A stretch of DNA of 24,471 nucleotides, taken from the NCBI GenBank assembly GCA_964537965.1, contig CAZIDB010000054.1, positions 1 through 24,471 on the forward strand. The letters are read 5' to 3'. Source of the stretch: SURF-24 sp964537965. Lineage in GTDB: Bacteria > Bacteroidota > Ignavibacteria > Ignavibacteriales > SURF-24. The notes beneath the pieces were generated by a model. It had not been told where the DNA came from. It made no database searches and was given only the letters and a program-made list of their open reading frames with translations. Numbering within the stretch: position 1 is the first letter of the stretch; each line of letters starts with the position of its first letter. This document shows, one piece after another, positions 23,651 to 24,471 of this stretch. A program made the position numbers and the translations under genes.

Positions 23651-24235
23651 TTAACCAATGAAGGGTAATAATAAACCGGTTTTCTTTTTATATGTCGCAA
23701 ACTCTTCTTTAAAGTGCTTTATTAAAAGTTTATCCTCAAACAGTGAACGCATTACCAAAAGCGGTATCTCAATAATAATAAGAATTAAAACTGTGTAACT
23801 CAATAATGCGGCAACCGCTCCAAGGTCTGCAAATATTTGTCCAAGATAATACGGGTGCCTGATTAATTTGAAAGGACCGCCTGTTACAAGTTTATGGTTC
23901 TTCATAATTACTATTTCATTCGAGTAATTATCTCCCATTGTTTTGTAAGCCCAAATCTGGAACCAGGAAGAAATAATGTACACAATCAAACCGGCAATTC
24001 TTATTGTTTGAAACTCCGGATATTTACTGTAATCAAGCGTACCAAGCTGAAAGACCGAAGCGATTACAAGGATAAGAATAACAACGGATAAATTAGGCGG
24101 CAGCTTCTGAAGAAATGTCTTTGGTTTTTCCTTTACGTTGGTTATCGCAGTTTTAATTCCTTTTGCCGCACCGGAAACATTTGCACCGAACGTTGCGACT
24201 AAGTTAATGCCGAATAAAATATTTATTGGATCCAT
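23651..24235 (-). CDS. ICMT-like membrane methyltransferase
   Basis: A 194-residue integral membrane protein of the isoprenylcysteine carboxyl methyltransferase/PEMT-like group. Helices lie at about 5-20, 48-65, 78-98 and 133-162. The cofactor-binding signature is GGPFKLIRHPYYLGQI (119-134), with RHP at 126-128, followed by a second helix pair and EEFATYKKKTGLLLPFIG at the C-terminus. It starts with MDP at 24235 and ends 1 nt before the amidase start, forming a coupled pair. Bacterial members methylate lipids or small molecules; the substrate is unknown, and a link to envelope maintenance is only suggested by the amidase. Confidence 0.85.
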   Translation of the reverse strand: MDPINILFGINLVATFGANVSGAAKGIKTAITNVKEKPKTFLQKLPPNLSVVILILVIASVFQLGTLDYSKYPEFQTIRIAGLIVYIISSWFQIWAYKTMGDNYSNEIVIMKNHKLVTGGPFKLIRHPYYLGQIFADLGAVAALLSYTVLILIIIEIPLLVMRSLFEDKLLIKHFKEEFATYKKKTGLLLPFIG

Positions 24236-24471
24236 ATTCTTAAAATTTTACTTCAAATATAAAAAGGAGAAAGGCTAATTCCCAATGGCAAAAACTAATA
24301 AGTCCGTAGGGAGCCATTATTGAAAAGTACCGGATGTTACATGGGTAAGATTAAGAATAAATTTAAAGTGAATTGGGGAAACGGAGAATCGGGGATAATT
24401 AGAAAAATATACAGTCTGAAGAAACAAACTGAGGCTGGGTAAATAATCAGCAATTGGTAATTGGAAAATGG
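24236..24471. other. Right-edge intergenic sequence
   Basis: Upstream region of the methyltransferase-amidase pair. It contains a chance-like 33-codon frame (24341-24442) and ends in CAATTGGTAATTGGAAAATG, similar to the low-complexity words at 14418-14447. No gene is supported. Confidence 0.4.

Noticed and set aside
24341..24442. 33-codon small frame starting MGKIKNKFKVNW
   Set aside because: The first residues recall a small membrane protein family, but the rest does not and has no hydrophobic segment; ribosome binding site absent.
1..24471. tRNA or rRNA genes
   Set aside because: No cloverleaf-like segment with a T-loop GTTCRA core in proper context and no rRNA-like sequence was seen in the intergenic regions by eye.

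Overview
The window is an AT-rich bacterial chromosome segment from a draft or metagenome assembly: three runs of exactly 100 N (8545-8644, 12832-12931, 15808-15907) look like scaffold joins of unknown true length. Gene content suggests a Gram-negative bacterium of the Bacteroidota/Ignavibacteriota neighbourhood: many lipoproteins, a TolC/HlyD export operon, an M2 peptidase, a four-helix-bundle (S23/IVS-like) gene, a RAYT transposase, and a TAnnTTTG-type promoter candidate. The phylum is an inference from style. No rRNA, tRNA or CRISPR array was seen.

Region 1 (1-4440): an ABC-2 (NosY-like) permease whose ATPase probably lies just outside the left edge; a hairpin between convergent genes; a secreted M2-family zinc peptidase lipoprotein; a GroES-like protein divergent from a TehB-like methyltransferase.

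Region 2 (4441-12831) is the core: a TetR-controlled drug-type ABC exporter in the order TetR, HlyD lipoprotein, ATPase 1, TolC, ATPase 2, permease 1, permease 2. This matches the E. coli CecR-YbhG-YbhF-YbhS-YbhR arrangement, except that the two halves of YbhF are separate genes and a TolC gene lies between them. The ATPase defects are complementary: ATPase 1 lacks the H-loop His and ATPase 2 lacks the signature Ser, predicting one degenerate and one intact ATP site in a heterodimer. The operon has been invaded twice between genes. A ~500 bp cassette with terminal inverted repeats carries a four-helix-bundle gene and seems to separate ATPase 1 from its ribosome binding site. A RAYT gene flanked by two ~190 bp direct repeats full of AACCTTGAAGGTT palindromes sits next to an incomplete tolC and ends on the start region of ATPase 2.

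Region 3 (12932-16103) is a very AT-rich patch with a truncated unknown gene and a TolB-like propeller lipoprotein, then a membrane HExxH protein and a gap-split unknown gene.

Region 4 (16104-24471) is mostly housekeeping: class I fructose-bisphosphate aldolase (fbaB), a membrane-anchored cytochrome c, an Fe-S protein, a DinB-family protein, a DUF2752/TM2 pair, two envelope proteins of unknown function (one followed by a duplicated tail fragment), an N-acetylmuramoyl-L-alanine amidase and an ICMT-like membrane methyltransferase.
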